From: Clostridiaceae bacterium
Lineage (GTDB): Bacteria; Bacillota; Clostridia; DSM-8532
Assembly (NCBI GenBank): GCA_012521705.1
Contig: JAAYLX010000025.1
Location: 17,573 to 81,572 of the forward strand
Length of the DNA: 64,000 nt
Direction of reading: 5' to 3'
Shown: piece by piece, positions 32,979 to 42,439 of the stretch
How positions within the stretch are numbered: position 1 is the first letter of the stretch
Layout: every line of letters starts with the position of its first letter
The notes under the pieces: generated by a model
What the model was told of the DNA's origin: nothing
Databases searched by the model: none
The model's input: the letters and a program-made list of their open reading frames with translations, nothing else
Position numbers and translations under genes: made by a program

Positions 32979-33635
32979 ATGGAAAAAATAAATAACATAC
33001 CATCCAGCCCCTGGGATTTTTTCTTTTTGCCTGTCTGGGTTCACAGAAAGTTATCTGTCAGGTTTATGGGCTTAATACCTGCCATCTTTTTTGTTGGTTT
33101 TTTTGATATGGTTTTCTATGACAACATTTTGGAGATGGGGTATTTTACCGGTGAACCTTCTAAAATAATTTTCAGGTTTATTGTATTTTTGTTGTGCTCT
33201 TTTATTCTTGGGGCCGTTGATGTTATCTGCACAATGGTTCCCATAGCAGAGTTTGCAATCATGATAGGAAAAAGAAGTGAAAAATACGTCAGCAAGGCCA
33301 TGCCTGTAATTCTGATGAAGTCATATGCTTTGTCCCATATTTTATTCATTGTTCCTACTGCGCTGTATGTATATTCGGGGATTGACTGGACAAGTGTGAG
33401 CCCGGCTTCTTCCTATGAGGTCAGAGTGCTGTTTTCAGTGGTGGTTACTCTGATGCTTTTGGTGCCCTATCTTCAGTTCGGAATTCTGTACAGAACCCTT
33501 AGCGTTAGGACCAAGCTTGAAAAGTTCTCAAAAGCTGTTCTTGTGCTCTCAGCATACTTCTGGATGCAGATAACCAGAGAAGTGACCTATTTTATCGGCG
33601 GAAATATGCATTCATTTATAAAAAGCCTTATATAA
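32979..33635 (+). CDS. Yip1-type polytopic membrane protein
   Basis: A 218-residue membrane protein with about five hydrophobic helices and a Yip1-like layout. An N-terminal polar segment with Pro/Trp (SSPWDFFFLPVWVHRKLSVR) precedes helices with a PIAEFAIMIGKRSEKY loop. The function of bacterial Yip1 proteins is unknown. TTGTTT and TAATAT, 17 bases apart at about 32917-32945, could be its promoter. It precedes the tRNA-Arg gene. Confidence 0.6.
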   Translation: MEKINNIPSSPWDFFFLPVWVHRKLSVRFMGLIPAIFFVGFFDMVFYDNILEMGYFTGEPSKIIFRFIVFLLCSFILGAVDVICTMVPIAEFAIMIGKRSEKYVSKAMPVILMKSYALSHILFIVPTALYVYSGIDWTSVSPASSYEVRVLFSVVVTLMLLVPYLQFGILYRTLSVRTKLEKFSKAVLVLSAYFWMQITREVTYFIGGNMHSFIKSLI

Positions 33636-33737
33636 TTTCCTTATTGTTTATATCTCCTGCTACTTCCTTTCCTTACTCTTGATATCCTTATGCAAAGCGG
33701 ATATAATAAGATATGCCATCATTGGGAGCTATAATTT

Positions 33738-33812
33738 GTCCCGTTGGTCTAATGGATAAGACAATGGATTCCGGTTCCATTAATGTGGGTTCGATTCCTG
33801 CACGGGACGCCA
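33738..33812 (+). tRNA. tRNA-Arg (anticodon CCG)
   Basis: The acceptor stem GTCCCGT pairs with ACGGGAC. The D arm is GTCT...AGAC. The anticodon stem ATGGA/TCCAT encloses loop TTCCGGT with anticodon CCG. The T arm contains GGTTCGATTCC. Discriminator G and CCA are encoded. Confidence 0.95.
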
Positions 33813-33817
33813 CTTGG

Positions 33818-33849
33818 AGTACAGGCTTAAGTTTGGCCTGTGCTTTTTA
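33818..33849 (+). terminator. Terminator after tRNA-Arg
   Basis: ACAGGC pairs with GCCTGT over a 9-base loop, followed by GCTTTTTA. Confidence 0.75.
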
Positions 33850-33867
33850 CTATTCGGAGGTTTTCTG

Positions 33868-34248
33868 ATGAACATTCGCTGCGGTATGGATATTATCGAA
33901 ATTGACAGGGTCAATAAAGCACTTCTGAGGCACGGTAACAGTTTTATTGAAAGAGTTTTTACTCCGGAGGAGATATCTTTCTGCCAATCAAGGGGGAAAG
34001 CATCCCTCCAAAGTTTTGCCGCAAGATTCTGCGCAAAGGAGGCGGTTTCCAAAGCCCTTGGTACCGGCATAACCAAAGGAGTTTCCTTTAAGGATATAGA
34101 AATAGTTAATGATGAGAATGGAAAACCAATAGTCATACTCCATAACGAGGCTAAAGCCTGCTTTGAGAAAATGGGCGCCAGGTCCATCGATGTGAGCCTT
34201 ACCCACTGCCGGCAATACGCTGCTGCCCAGGCAGTTATTCTTGTATAG
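33868..34248 (+). CDS. acpS: Holo-[acyl-carrier-protein] synthase
   Basis: A 126-residue phosphopantetheinyl transferase that converts apo-ACP to holo-ACP. The Mg-binding Asp8 lies in GMDIIEIDRV and Glu58 in RFCAKEAVSKALGTGI; the C-terminal LTHCRQYAAAQAV segment is typical. GGAGG lies before ATG 33868. It is followed 14 bases later by the SbcD-like gene. Confidence 0.95.
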   Translation: MNIRCGMDIIEIDRVNKALLRHGNSFIERVFTPEEISFCQSRGKASLQSFAARFCAKEAVSKALGTGITKGVSFKDIEIVNDENGKPIVILHNEAKACFEKMGARSIDVSLTHCRQYAAAQAVILV

Positions 34249-34262
34249 AGGGGTGGAAATCC

Positions 34263-35429
34263 ATGAGGGAACTTAAATTCATACACTGTGCAGATATTCA
34301 CCTGAACGCCCCGTTTAAGGAAAACCGGAACGAAAACTATGCGGAGACAAGGCGCGGGGATATAAAAAATTCTTTTTTAAAAATCCTAAATAGAGTAAAA
34401 GACACTAATTCCGACCTTCTTCTTATCTCCGGGGATTTGTATGAACATCATTTCATTACAAGAAAAACCATGGATTGGCTTAATGCGGTTCTTTCACAGG
34501 TAAAAGTCCCTGTAATAATAATTCCCGGGAACCATGACCCGTATATTCAGAATTCCTGGTACAGGGCATGGGAATGGCCTGACAATGTACATATCCTTTC
34601 ACCCGACAAACCTCATATTTTGCTTGAGGAATTGAAGGTGTCCATATATGGTATTGGTTTTTCTGCTTTCAGGGAGGACAAGCCTGATTTGTCAGTGGTT
34701 CCTGCTCCCCTGAAAGGATATTTCAATATTCTAATGCTGCACGGTACCCTTGACATGGATTTTACCGAACAGGCATATAAACCTGTTACCACCCAGGAAC
34801 TTAAAGCTTTGAACTATGACTATTATGCCCTGGGGCACTTCCATAAAACCAAGATTATTGACAATATCGCAAACCCCGGAAGCCCTGAACCGCTGGGATT
34901 TGATGAGAAGGGTTCCCATGGCGCTTTCCTGGTAAGACTTTCAGAATCACAGGGAGAAGTAAAGGTGGAGTCCCATTTCTTTGAAACCGCATGCCGTGAA
35001 TATTGCGAGAAAACCATTGATGTTTCGGGATGCAGAACTCTGGAAGAAATAAAGATAAGGATTTTAGAAGTTGTGGAAGGGCTAAACTACAATCGCCATC
35101 TTATTCGCGTTACATTGAAAGGCAGAACGGAGCTGTCCATTGATACAGAGTATCTTAAGGATATGTTTTCAGACTGGCTCTATTTTGATATACGAAATGA
35201 AAGTACAAAGGCTTTTGATATTGATTCGCTGTTAAAAAATCCTTCACTGAAGGGTGCCTTTGCAAGAGAGATGCTCATTAGGCTTGAAAGCCTTGAAAAG
35301 CTGCTTAAAAATGACCCTGAAAATGAGAACCTCAAGCGGGAAAAAGAGGTCTTGGATCTTGCGCTTACTTTCGGCCTTGAGGCCCTTGAGAACGGAAAGC
35401 TTGAAATATGGGGGGATTTCGGGCAATGA
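34263..35429 (+). CDS. DNA repair exonuclease, SbcD/Mre11 (YhaO) family
   Basis: A 388-residue metallophosphoesterase. All phosphoesterase motifs are visible: CADIHLNAPF, ISGDLYEH, PGNHDP, LMLHGTL and ALGHFHK, followed by NPGSPEPLGFDE. The C-terminal part is a capping and partner-binding region. It overlaps the AAA partner gene by 4 bases (ATGA), the typical nuclease-ATPase pair. By family, it would be a Mn-dependent nuclease working with the YhaN-like ATPase. Confidence 0.9.
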   Translation: MRELKFIHCADIHLNAPFKENRNENYAETRRGDIKNSFLKILNRVKDTNSDLLLISGDLYEHHFITRKTMDWLNAVLSQVKVPVIIIPGNHDPYIQNSWYRAWEWPDNVHILSPDKPHILLEELKVSIYGIGFSAFREDKPDLSVVPAPLKGYFNILMLHGTLDMDFTEQAYKPVTTQELKALNYDYYALGHFHKTKIIDNIANPGSPEPLGFDEKGSHGAFLVRLSESQGEVKVESHFFETACREYCEKTIDVSGCRTLEEIKIRILEVVEGLNYNRHLIRVTLKGRTELSIDTEYLKDMFSDWLYFDIRNESTKAFDIDSLLKNPSLKGAFAREMLIRLESLEKLLKNDPENENLKREKEVLDLALTFGLEALENGKLEIWGDFGQ

Positions 35430-37864
35430 AGATAACCTTGCTGGATATTAAAGGGTTTGGAAAATTCAATAACCTCAACATAAAGCCATCAGAGGGATTC
35501 AATATTGTTTATGAAGATAACGAAGCCGGGAAAACCACTTTGCAGGCTTTTATCCGGGCTATGCTCTATGGGCTGAAGGGCGGAAGGAAGAGCAGGGACG
35601 GAAGTCTTCCTCCGCTTAAGCAATATAAACCCTGGAACGGAGACCAGTATTCCGGAATTCTTGAATACAGGCTTGATGATGGCTCGGGTTTCAGAATAGG
35701 CAGGAACTTTGACAAGGGGTCTGCCCATATATATGATGACCGTGCCAACGACATAACCAATGAGTTCCCCCACTGCAAGGAAACAGGGCCCAGATTTGCA
35801 GAGGAGCATCTGGGTGTTGACGAGGAATCTTTTGAACACAGTGTTTTCATACGGCAGATGCAATGCGCCATAGATAACGACGGGAGAAAAGTCCTGGTTG
35901 AGAAGTTGTCCAACCTGACAGCCACCGGAAGTGAGGACCTGTCACTTACCCGGGCGGTCGGGGGGCTTGAGGACGCCCTTTTGGAATATGTCGGAACTGA
36001 AAGAAGCACGACAAGGCCATTAGACCTCGTAAACGCACGACTGGATGATCTGGCAAGCAGAAAGAAGGAGCTTATTGAGCTCAATGAAAAATATCTGGAC
36101 ATTGCGCTGAAACTGCGGGAGAAAAAAGAACTGGTCAGAAAGTTAAACGAGGAACTTGAAAAGAAAAAGATATTTAGGGGAATAATCAGGCTTAATATCC
36201 TGAAATCCAAAAAAACCGAATATGAAGAGCTTCATGGAAAATTGGAGGCTTTAAGGCATAAGCTGGATGAATGTTCAAGGAAGGCAGAAGAAAACAGGTG
36301 CTTTGAAAATATCAGCGATTCCCAGATTTCAAGAGCCTCAATCCTGCTATATGATTTGAAGAAAACTGAAGAGGACTTGTCGGCTTTAGAGGAGTCCATT
36401 AAGGAACTCCGCGAAAAAATCTCCGGGTTGGAAATTAATCTGGATCCGGAAGAAACTTTCAGGCAGAAAACCGAACTTATTGAGGCAAAGCTAAAGGAGC
36501 AGGAACAAGTCCGGCAGCAAACCGAAGAGAAGTCAAAACGCGCACACAACAAGAAAAAGATTGCGATACCGGCATTAATGGCTACCATCGTATTTTTGAC
36601 AGCATTTTTTGCCACTTCCTCGCCTGTCTTTGCAGTATTGGCGGTTGTTTCGGCCATAGGTGCTGCTGTCCTGTTGTTAACTGGTTCATCAAAAGCCGAA
36701 ACAAGGCAGGACAATATTGCGCCGGATTTATCGCAGACGCTTAAGAAATGCGGCTTTGAAAACTTAAGCCAGTATATTGATTATAAAGAAGGCCAGGCAA
36801 AGGAAAGAAGCCTTCTCGAACATAGCAGGCAGAAGCTTTCGGAGAATGCGAAAAATTCAGAAAATCTTCGGACTAAACTGGAGCAAATTGACGCTGAACT
36901 TGGTGAGATATTCAGGGCGGCGGGATTAAGCCATATAACAGATAAAGACGAAGCATTAAAAATCCTGAAAGATGGAAGGGAATTACTCAATAACACCAAA
37001 ATAACCCAAAAAGAGCTTTTGACAGAGATTAACGGGATTGAAAACAACTTAAGAACCATCCTGCGAGAAGCAGGAACAATAATCGGAGAGCCTTCAGCAG
37101 ACTATGAATCACTCTTACGTACCATAAATGAACTGGAAGGTAAACTAAGTGCTGATGATAAAATAATTCATGAAGAAGTCTCCGGAAACCAGGATTTCTT
37201 AAATGGAACAACCGGTTTAAGCGGCATTAATAGAATTGAGGACGAAATAAAGGACCTCACAGATAGGATAAACGAAGCCAATCTCGAGACGGCAGCTCTG
37301 GAAGTTCATTTACAGCAGGCTCCATCCGAAGGAGAACTTGCAAGGGTAATGGAGGAAACTGAAATATTCATGGCCAGAAAAAATGAATTGGAGAAGATGG
37401 GTTCGGCCATGAAACTGGCAATACAGGTTTTGAAGGAAACTGCATTAAAAATGCAGCGTGATTTTATACCCGCCCTCAACAGCGAAATGGGCAGAATAAT
37501 GGGCACTCTTACATCCGACAGGTATTCAAAGGTGTCTGCCAACGACAGGCTTCAACTGAATTTGGAGGTACCTGAAACCTATGAGCTGATTCCGGTCAAC
37601 CTGTTAAGCGGAGGAACCATTGACCAGGTGTATTTTAGTATGCGCCTTGCTGCTGCAAGATTGTTGGAAAAAGGCAGGGAGACAATGCCGATATTCCTGG
37701 ACGAGCCCTTTGCCCAGTACGATGAAAACCGTACAAGAAAAGCCTTTGAACTGTTGAAAGAAATCTCGGAAGAAAGGCAAATCTTTTTCTTCACTTGCAG
37801 GGAAAGGGAGTATGAGCTTTCCAAAGAAATCTTCGGCTCTGAAATAAACAGAATAAGACTTTAG
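35426..37864 (+). CDS. YhaN/SbcC-like AAA ATPase with a membrane hairpin in the coiled coil
   Basis: An 812-residue SMC/Rad50-like protein. Walker A NEAGKTTLQAF is at about residues 32-42. Long coiled coils (about 190-375 and 430-700) flank two adjacent hydrophobic helices (IPALMATIVFLTAFFATSS... VFAVLAVVSAIGAAVLLLTG, about 379-420). The C-terminal signature is LSGGTIDQVYFSMRLAAARLL with Walker B IFLDEPFAQYDENR. Where Rad50/SbcC has a CxxC zinc hook, this protein has a membrane hairpin, as in YhaN. ATG 35426 overlaps the upstream stop. Confidence 0.9.
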   Translation: MKITLLDIKGFGKFNNLNIKPSEGFNIVYEDNEAGKTTLQAFIRAMLYGLKGGRKSRDGSLPPLKQYKPWNGDQYSGILEYRLDDGSGFRIGRNFDKGSAHIYDDRANDITNEFPHCKETGPRFAEEHLGVDEESFEHSVFIRQMQCAIDNDGRKVLVEKLSNLTATGSEDLSLTRAVGGLEDALLEYVGTERSTTRPLDLVNARLDDLASRKKELIELNEKYLDIALKLREKKELVRKLNEELEKKKIFRGIIRLNILKSKKTEYEELHGKLEALRHKLDECSRKAEENRCFENISDSQISRASILLYDLKKTEEDLSALEESIKELREKISGLEINLDPEETFRQKTELIEAKLKEQEQVRQQTEEKSKRAHNKKKIAIPALMATIVFLTAFFATSSPVFAVLAVVSAIGAAVLLLTGSSKAETRQDNIAPDLSQTLKKCGFENLSQYIDYKEGQAKERSLLEHSRQKLSENAKNSENLRTKLEQIDAELGEIFRAAGLSHITDKDEALKILKDGRELLNNTKITQKELLTEINGIENNLRTILREAGTIIGEPSADYESLLRTINELEGKLSADDKIIHEEVSGNQDFLNGTTGLSGINRIEDEIKDLTDRINEANLETAALEVHLQQAPSEGELARVMEETEIFMARKNELEKMGSAMKLAIQVLKETALKMQRDFIPALNSEMGRIMGTLTSDRYSKVSANDRLQLNLEVPETYELIPVNLLSGGTIDQVYFSMRLAAARLLEKGRETMPIFLDEPFAQYDENRTRKAFELLKEISEERQIFFFTCREREYELSKEIFGSEINRIRL

Positions 37865-37939
37865 CCTTTCTGATATTTGACGAATAAAATTGATCTAATG
37901 AATTAAATCAAATGCTTTCAATTTTCGAATATTCCAATT

Positions 37940-37969
37940 TTCATAAGTTTCTTTCTGCTGGCATAATCT
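37940..37969 (+). promoter_or_regulatory. Candidate forespore (sigma-G-like) promoter of sleB-ypeB
   Basis: TTCATA (37940-37945), a 16-base spacer and CATAATCT (37962-37969) loosely match sigma-G boxes. sleB-ypeB is sigma-G controlled in Bacillus. Confidence 0.3.
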
Positions 37970-38008
37970 GAAGCCCTTATTGAAAGAATATCACATGAGG
38001 TGAAGATT

Positions 38009-38467
38009 ATGAAAAAGTATGGAAGAAGCTTTCTTGCTTTTCTTGCACTTCTATTGATTTCTTCCTTTATATTTTTACCACAGAAAAGCATGGGCGCCGG
38101 TACCGGCAGAATCAGCGACGTACAGCTTCTGGCCAGAGCCATCAACGGGGAAGCCAGAGGCGAGCCTTATGAGGGCCAGGTGGCAGTGGGAGCGGTGATA
38201 CTTAACCGCGTAAAATCGCCTAATTTCCCTAACAGCATTGCGGGTGTAATCTATCAGCCCGGCGCTTTTACCGCTGTTTCTGACGGTCAGATTAATGTTC
38301 CCATTGATCCTAATTCCACAGTTGTAAAGGCCGCCCAGGACGCATTAAACGGATGGGACCCTACTTACGGATGCCTTTATTACTGGAATCCTGCAACCGC
38401 CACAAGCAAATGGATATGGTCAAGAAAAATCGTCGTTAAAATTGGAAAACATAACTTCGGCAAATAA
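38009..38467 (+). CDS. sleB: Spore cortex-lytic enzyme SleB-type (Hydrolase_2)
   Basis: A 152-residue secreted lytic transglycosylase-type enzyme of germination. A signal peptide (FLAFLALLLISSFIFL) is followed directly by the Hydrolase_2 domain (ARAINGEARGEPYEGQVAVG; AVILNRVKSPNFPNSIAGVI) with the catalytic Glu in GEARGE. The peptidoglycan-binding domain seen at the N-terminus of Bacillus SleB is absent. ATG 38009 is chosen: GAGGTG stands 6 bases upstream. The ypeB gene follows, as is standard. Confidence 0.92.
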   Translation: MKKYGRSFLAFLALLLISSFIFLPQKSMGAGTGRISDVQLLARAINGEARGEPYEGQVAVGAVILNRVKSPNFPNSIAGVIYQPGAFTAVSDGQINVPIDPNSTVVKAAQDALNGWDPTYGCLYYWNPATATSKWIWSRKIVVKIGKHNFGK

Positions 38468-38540
38468 ATAAGAAGGACATAAGAGCAGAACAAATCTGAT
38501 AATTCAATAAGTCAAATTAATCAGGAAAGGACCGAATGCC

Positions 38541-39959
38541 ATGGGTGAAAACAGAGTAATTGAAAATGACGGCAAAGTGTGCCAGGACAAAGAGACATAT
38601 TACAGGACGATAAACTGGAATAAGGCGAAAAATGTCATTATAGCAATTCTCCTTCTGACAACCATATTCGGAGCTTACCAGTATGACAGAGCTAACAAGC
38701 TTAAGAACCATTTGAACAATACTTATAACCGCGCGTTTTATGAACTGGTGGACTATGTGAGCAATGTTGAGATAATGCTTCTTAAAACAATGATGACTTC
38801 TTCACCGGAGCTTACAGTCACTACTTTGAGGGAATTATCCCAGGAAGCCTACAATGCCGCAAGCAATTTGTCGCAGCTTCCGGTTTCAGTAGGTGCACTT
38901 TCAAATACCGAAAAGTTTCTTTCACAGGTTGCAGATATGTCCCAAAGCATTGCAAGGCAGACAGTCAGGGGCGTGCCAATGTCTGATGAGCAGTACAATA
39001 CTCTGGCAAGCCTTCATAAGTTCAGCCTTGAGCTGGAGAAAAGCTTAAACGAGCTTAAAAATGACCTCTCCAACGGAAATTTCAGTTGGGATAATGTCGC
39101 CAAAGAAGGAGAGGAAGATTTCAGCCAGACCTCTGAAGAAATGCCCAAGACTTTTTCATCCATCGATCAGAGCTTTTCAGAAATGCCCACACTTATTTAT
39201 GACGGACCTTTTTCAGAGCATATGCAAAACCGCAATGCTTTAGGGCTTACAGGACAGCAGGTATCTGAAAACCAGGCAATAGAGAGTCTTGGAAAGTTTT
39301 TGGGAAAAGATAAGATAAACAATGTCACAAAACTTTCTGACAACAAGAACGGCATAATTGACACTTATAATTTCAAAATAGAGCTTGCGGGAAAGAAAGA
39401 ACACAGTGTGGTTGAAGCCGATGTGTCAATGAAGGGCGGACATGTAATATGGTACCTCTATAACAGACCTGTAGGAGACACAACCATTGATATTGACAAG
39501 GCCAAGGCAATAGGATTGAAGTTCCTCGAGGACAGGGGCTACAAAAACATGAAGGATACCTATTACCTTGAGACCAACGGTATAGCAACCATCAACTATG
39601 CATACACCAAGGATGGAATAACATATTATCCCGACCTTATAAAAGTCAAGGTAGCCCTGGACAATGGAGAGGTAGTGGGTTTTGAAGCGAAAGGATATTT
39701 TATGAATCATACGGAACGTAATCTGGCAGCTCCTAAGATATCCCAGCAAGAAGCCAGGGCAAAGGTTATAAGAGGTGAAAGTATCAAAGCCTCAGGATTG
39801 GCGCTTATACCAACCGACTATGGTACCGAGATCCTGTGCTATGAATTTATCGGAAAGCTTGAAGAAAAGGACTTTCTTGTTTATATTAACGCAGAAACCG
39901 GAGCAGAGGAAGAGGTACTGCTTATTCTCAATACCGATGACGGAGTTCTTACCATGTAA
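38541..39959 (+). CDS. ypeB: Germination protein YpeB
   Basis: A 472-residue protein needed for SleB stability and localisation in spores. An N-terminal membrane helix (NVIIAILLLTTIFGAYQY) precedes a long helical region (about 50-190). Three PepSY-like repeats follow in the C-terminal half (QAIESLGKFLGKDKINNVTK; KAIGLKFLEDRGYKNMKDTY; EARAKVIRGESIKASGLAL). The length is normal for the family. Confidence 0.93.
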   Translation: MGENRVIENDGKVCQDKETYYRTINWNKAKNVIIAILLLTTIFGAYQYDRANKLKNHLNNTYNRAFYELVDYVSNVEIMLLKTMMTSSPELTVTTLRELSQEAYNAASNLSQLPVSVGALSNTEKFLSQVADMSQSIARQTVRGVPMSDEQYNTLASLHKFSLELEKSLNELKNDLSNGNFSWDNVAKEGEEDFSQTSEEMPKTFSSIDQSFSEMPTLIYDGPFSEHMQNRNALGLTGQQVSENQAIESLGKFLGKDKINNVTKLSDNKNGIIDTYNFKIELAGKKEHSVVEADVSMKGGHVIWYLYNRPVGDTTIDIDKAKAIGLKFLEDRGYKNMKDTYYLETNGIATINYAYTKDGITYYPDLIKVKVALDNGEVVGFEAKGYFMNHTERNLAAPKISQQEARAKVIRGESIKASGLALIPTDYGTEILCYEFIGKLEEKDFLVYINAETGAEEEVLLILNTDDGVLTM

Positions 39960-40085
39960 AAATGTAAAAAGTTATTGAATTAATTCCTGCAGACGGTTGT
40001 ACTGTGCGGATATATGATATGGGGTCTTACCTTTATTAAAGATCAAGGAAAAGTAATAAAAAATAAATAGCATAAAGGCAATTAG

Positions 40086-40133
40086 AAAAAGGACTGTCGC
40101 TGAATCAAAATATTTTTGATTCGGGGCAGTCCT
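40086..40133 (-). terminator. Terminator of the dnaD-dnaC-like operon (minus strand)
   Basis: AAGGACTGTC...TGAATCAAAA pairs with TTTTGATTC...GCAGTCCTT. On the minus strand the stem is followed by a T run. It may also stop ypeB transcripts coming from the other side. Confidence 0.8.
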
Positions 40134-40186
40134 TCTAACTACATACACCAGTTCTTTGAATTTAAATCCGGACAATTAAGATTTAT

Positions 40187-41206
40187 TTATGAGATTTTAC
40201 TTTTTATTCTTATATCATCACCAAAAAAGTGGAAGGTATCAAATTCGCCTACAATCCGGGATGCAATGCGCTCATTGTATTCCTGGAAAAGCCGTCTTAT
40301 GTCAAGGTTGGATGAAATTATGGTCTTTGCAATATTAGTGGTATCCCTGTTTCTGCGTAGTTCTATAAGTGTCAAAAGTTCTGCGTACCGGGAATCGCTT
40401 GCCGGCTCTGTGCCAAGATCATCCAAAATGAGCAGGTTTGCTGTAATAAGGTTTTTATACGCCTGTTCGGAATATGCATCATCATACCCGACATTGACAC
40501 GGTGCCTGTGTATTATGGAAAACAATAACGGGGCAGAAATATAAAGCACTGTATAGCCCTTCTTCATAAGCTCAATACCTGTGCTTTTTGCCATAAAGGT
40601 CTTGCCGGTTCCTGTTTCCCCGAAAAAGTACATGTTCCTTGTTTCTTTGTTGTTTATATTATCAACAAAATCAAGGCATTTCTTCTTTATTGAGAGAATC
40701 TGATCCCTGGGTGAGACATCCGTCCCGTATTTTTTCCGGTCCGCTTTATCTGAAAAATAGGATTCTTTGAAGAACTCAAAACCTGTTTTCCTGTCGCCCA
40801 GGATATTCGAAAACTCGTAGAGGCGCTCAAGATAAAGTTTGTTATAACAGGAGCATGGAGTAAGAGTTCCCGATTCATGGGCGATATAGCCTCTGTCCTC
40901 GCAGACGGGGCATACGAAAACCGGCTCCAGATAGTTGGCTGGATAATTATTTGCCATAAGCAGTTCTTCTTTACGTTTGTTAAGCGAATTTATCCGCTCT
41001 TCCAAATCGTTGTCATCAAGTGCAGGAGAATTGCCTGCTACTTTCCCTCTTGCAAATTGCAGGCCGATAAGGGTTATCCGGGAATCTATTGAAGCTATTT
41101 CGGGGATTTTGTCATAGACTTCCTGTTTCCGTCTCTCTGCTTCCCAGATCGCTTTATCCCTGCGTAAGGCAAATTCGTTATCAAGATTGCGCCTGATACT
41201 TGACAT
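40187..41206 (-). CDS. DnaC/DnaI-like replicative helicase-loader ATPase
   Basis: A 339-residue AAA+ ATPase. An N-terminal helical region is followed by a Cys cluster (CPVCEDRG... CSC, Cys 99, 102, 118, 120) that may bind zinc. Walker A GETGTGKT is at about 196-203 and Walker B LLILDDLGTE at about 257-266. The family (IstB/DnaC/DnaI) loads the DnaB/DnaC helicase at origins or restart sites. It begins 1 base after the stop of the DnaD-like gene, so both are co-translated. Confidence 0.88.
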   Translation of the reverse strand: MSSIRRNLDNEFALRRDKAIWEAERRKQEVYDKIPEIASIDSRITLIGLQFARGKVAGNSPALDDNDLEERINSLNKRKEELLMANNYPANYLEPVFVCPVCEDRGYIAHESGTLTPCSCYNKLYLERLYEFSNILGDRKTGFEFFKESYFSDKADRKKYGTDVSPRDQILSIKKKCLDFVDNINNKETRNMYFFGETGTGKTFMAKSTGIELMKKGYTVLYISAPLLFSIIHRHRVNVGYDDAYSEQAYKNLITANLLILDDLGTEPASDSRYAELLTLIELRRNRDTTNIAKTIISSNLDIRRLFQEYNERIASRIVGEFDTFHFFGDDIRIKSKIS

Positions 41207-42199
41207 TTAGTTACTTTCCTTTCGGATAATGGTCGTTTCATTGAGCTTCTCAAAGAAATCATCATCGTATTGCCGCTGCTGGAAATTGTCCCTGCGGGGT
41301 ACTTTGTCCGAGTCTTTGCCTTGCTTTGTGTTATTGCCTGCGGCAGCTTCCAGGTAGGCTTTAAGCTGGTCTATGGTTCTTATTCCTTCACTGTGCCATG
41401 CGCTTAATACGCTGTGGATATATTTAAAATTAGGGTAGGTTTTTCCCGCAGTTTTCTTGAGGGCTTCTTCAATAATGGACATATCGTAATTAAATTCGTT
41501 TATCCAGGTTTCAATGTAATTTTCTTCGATGGCTGTAATATTTCTTGCAAGCCTTAATACTCTCGCAATTTTGCTGCCGATCTTTTTTACTTTCTCCTGG
41601 TTCTCCATGTATTTTTCAAGTTCCCAATGGCTGGTTATGCCCTTCTGGTGCCAGGTAGCCCCCACCTTTTCAATGTATTTTATATTAAGTGCATTATTGT
41701 CATAGCAGTATTTAAAGAGGCTTACCATTACGTCCTCATCAAAATGGTAGTTGTTGAACCAGTTGTCTATTGCAGCATACCAGCTCGGAGCCATAAGCCC
41801 CTGGAAAAACATCCTGTTTATTGAGTCAATGCACTGGTTCCTTTTTATATTCACCAACGTCTTTTCGTTGACATTGTCCAGCTCGGCGGTTGTTTTCTTT
41901 TTGTAGAGCTTTTCAAGCTCCATTTCCTTTATGTTTGTAATTGTAACAACTTTACCATTGCGTATAACAAGTTTTTCCTGTTCCAAAATTACAAAAGCAG
42001 CCTTCACCGCATCATAGGACAGATTCAGTTTGGCTGCCAGATCTTCAAGATTAACCTGCTTATTGTATTTGCACAAAAATATGCAGTATAGATAGACCTT
42101 CACTGCATCCGAAGGGAGGTGCGGCATTATGTCACTTAAAAATAAGTCGGGAACAAGTGTATCGGACAACAAAATATCCTTGGCATATTCGAACTGCAT
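41207..42199 (-). CDS. DnaD-domain replication protein
   Basis: A 330-residue primosome-type protein. The N-terminal winged helix (LPSDAVKVYLYCIFLCKYNK... LAAKLNLSYDAVKAAFVILE) is followed by two DnaD/DnaB_II domains. Each ends in a YxxxIxxxW-type helix (NIKYIEKVGATWHQKGITS; NFKYIHSVLSAWHSEGIRT). Two tandem domains are the usual pattern of clostridial DnaD-like proteins. It helps recruit the helicase loader encoded immediately downstream. Confidence 0.88.
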   Translation of the reverse strand: MQFEYAKDILLSDTLVPDLFLSDIMPHLPSDAVKVYLYCIFLCKYNKQVNLEDLAAKLNLSYDAVKAAFVILEQEKLVIRNGKVVTITNIKEMELEKLYKKKTTAELDNVNEKTLVNIKRNQCIDSINRMFFQGLMAPSWYAAIDNWFNNYHFDEDVMVSLFKYCYDNNALNIKYIEKVGATWHQKGITSHWELEKYMENQEKVKKIGSKIARVLRLARNITAIEENYIETWINEFNYDMSIIEEALKKTAGKTYPNFKYIHSVLSAWHSEGIRTIDQLKAYLEAAAGNNTKQGKDSDKVPRRDNFQQRQYDDDFFEKLNETTIIRKESN

Positions 42200-42350
42200 T
42201 TATGTAACCTCTTTTTCTTTGTCCTGTCTTTTCCGGAATTCCTTGCACCTTTAAAGCATGAACAATTATAACATATTAAAGCCCCGGCATAAAGAGGGAC
42301 AAAAATTGCGGGGGTTATGACACCTGCTAAGTTGAAATTATCAATGCTCC

Positions 42351-42372
42351 AAGGGGAGCCACCCCTTTTTAT
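42351..42372 (+). terminator. Short terminator-like hairpin upstream of the asparaginase genes
   Basis: AAGGGG and CCCCTT enclose AGCCA, followed by a T run. It sits between divergent genes, so it could end a short leader RNA or block antisense reading. Confidence 0.5.
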
Positions 42373-42439
42373 TTAATAAAAATACCTGTAATGAGAAAGA
42401 ATAGTTTAGTGCTTATTATATATTATCCAGAGGTGAAAT

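Noticed and set aside
34263..37864. SbcD/YhaN pair as a new defence system
   Set aside because: It matches the widespread YhaO/YhaN-type housekeeping pair, and no defence or mobile genes are near.
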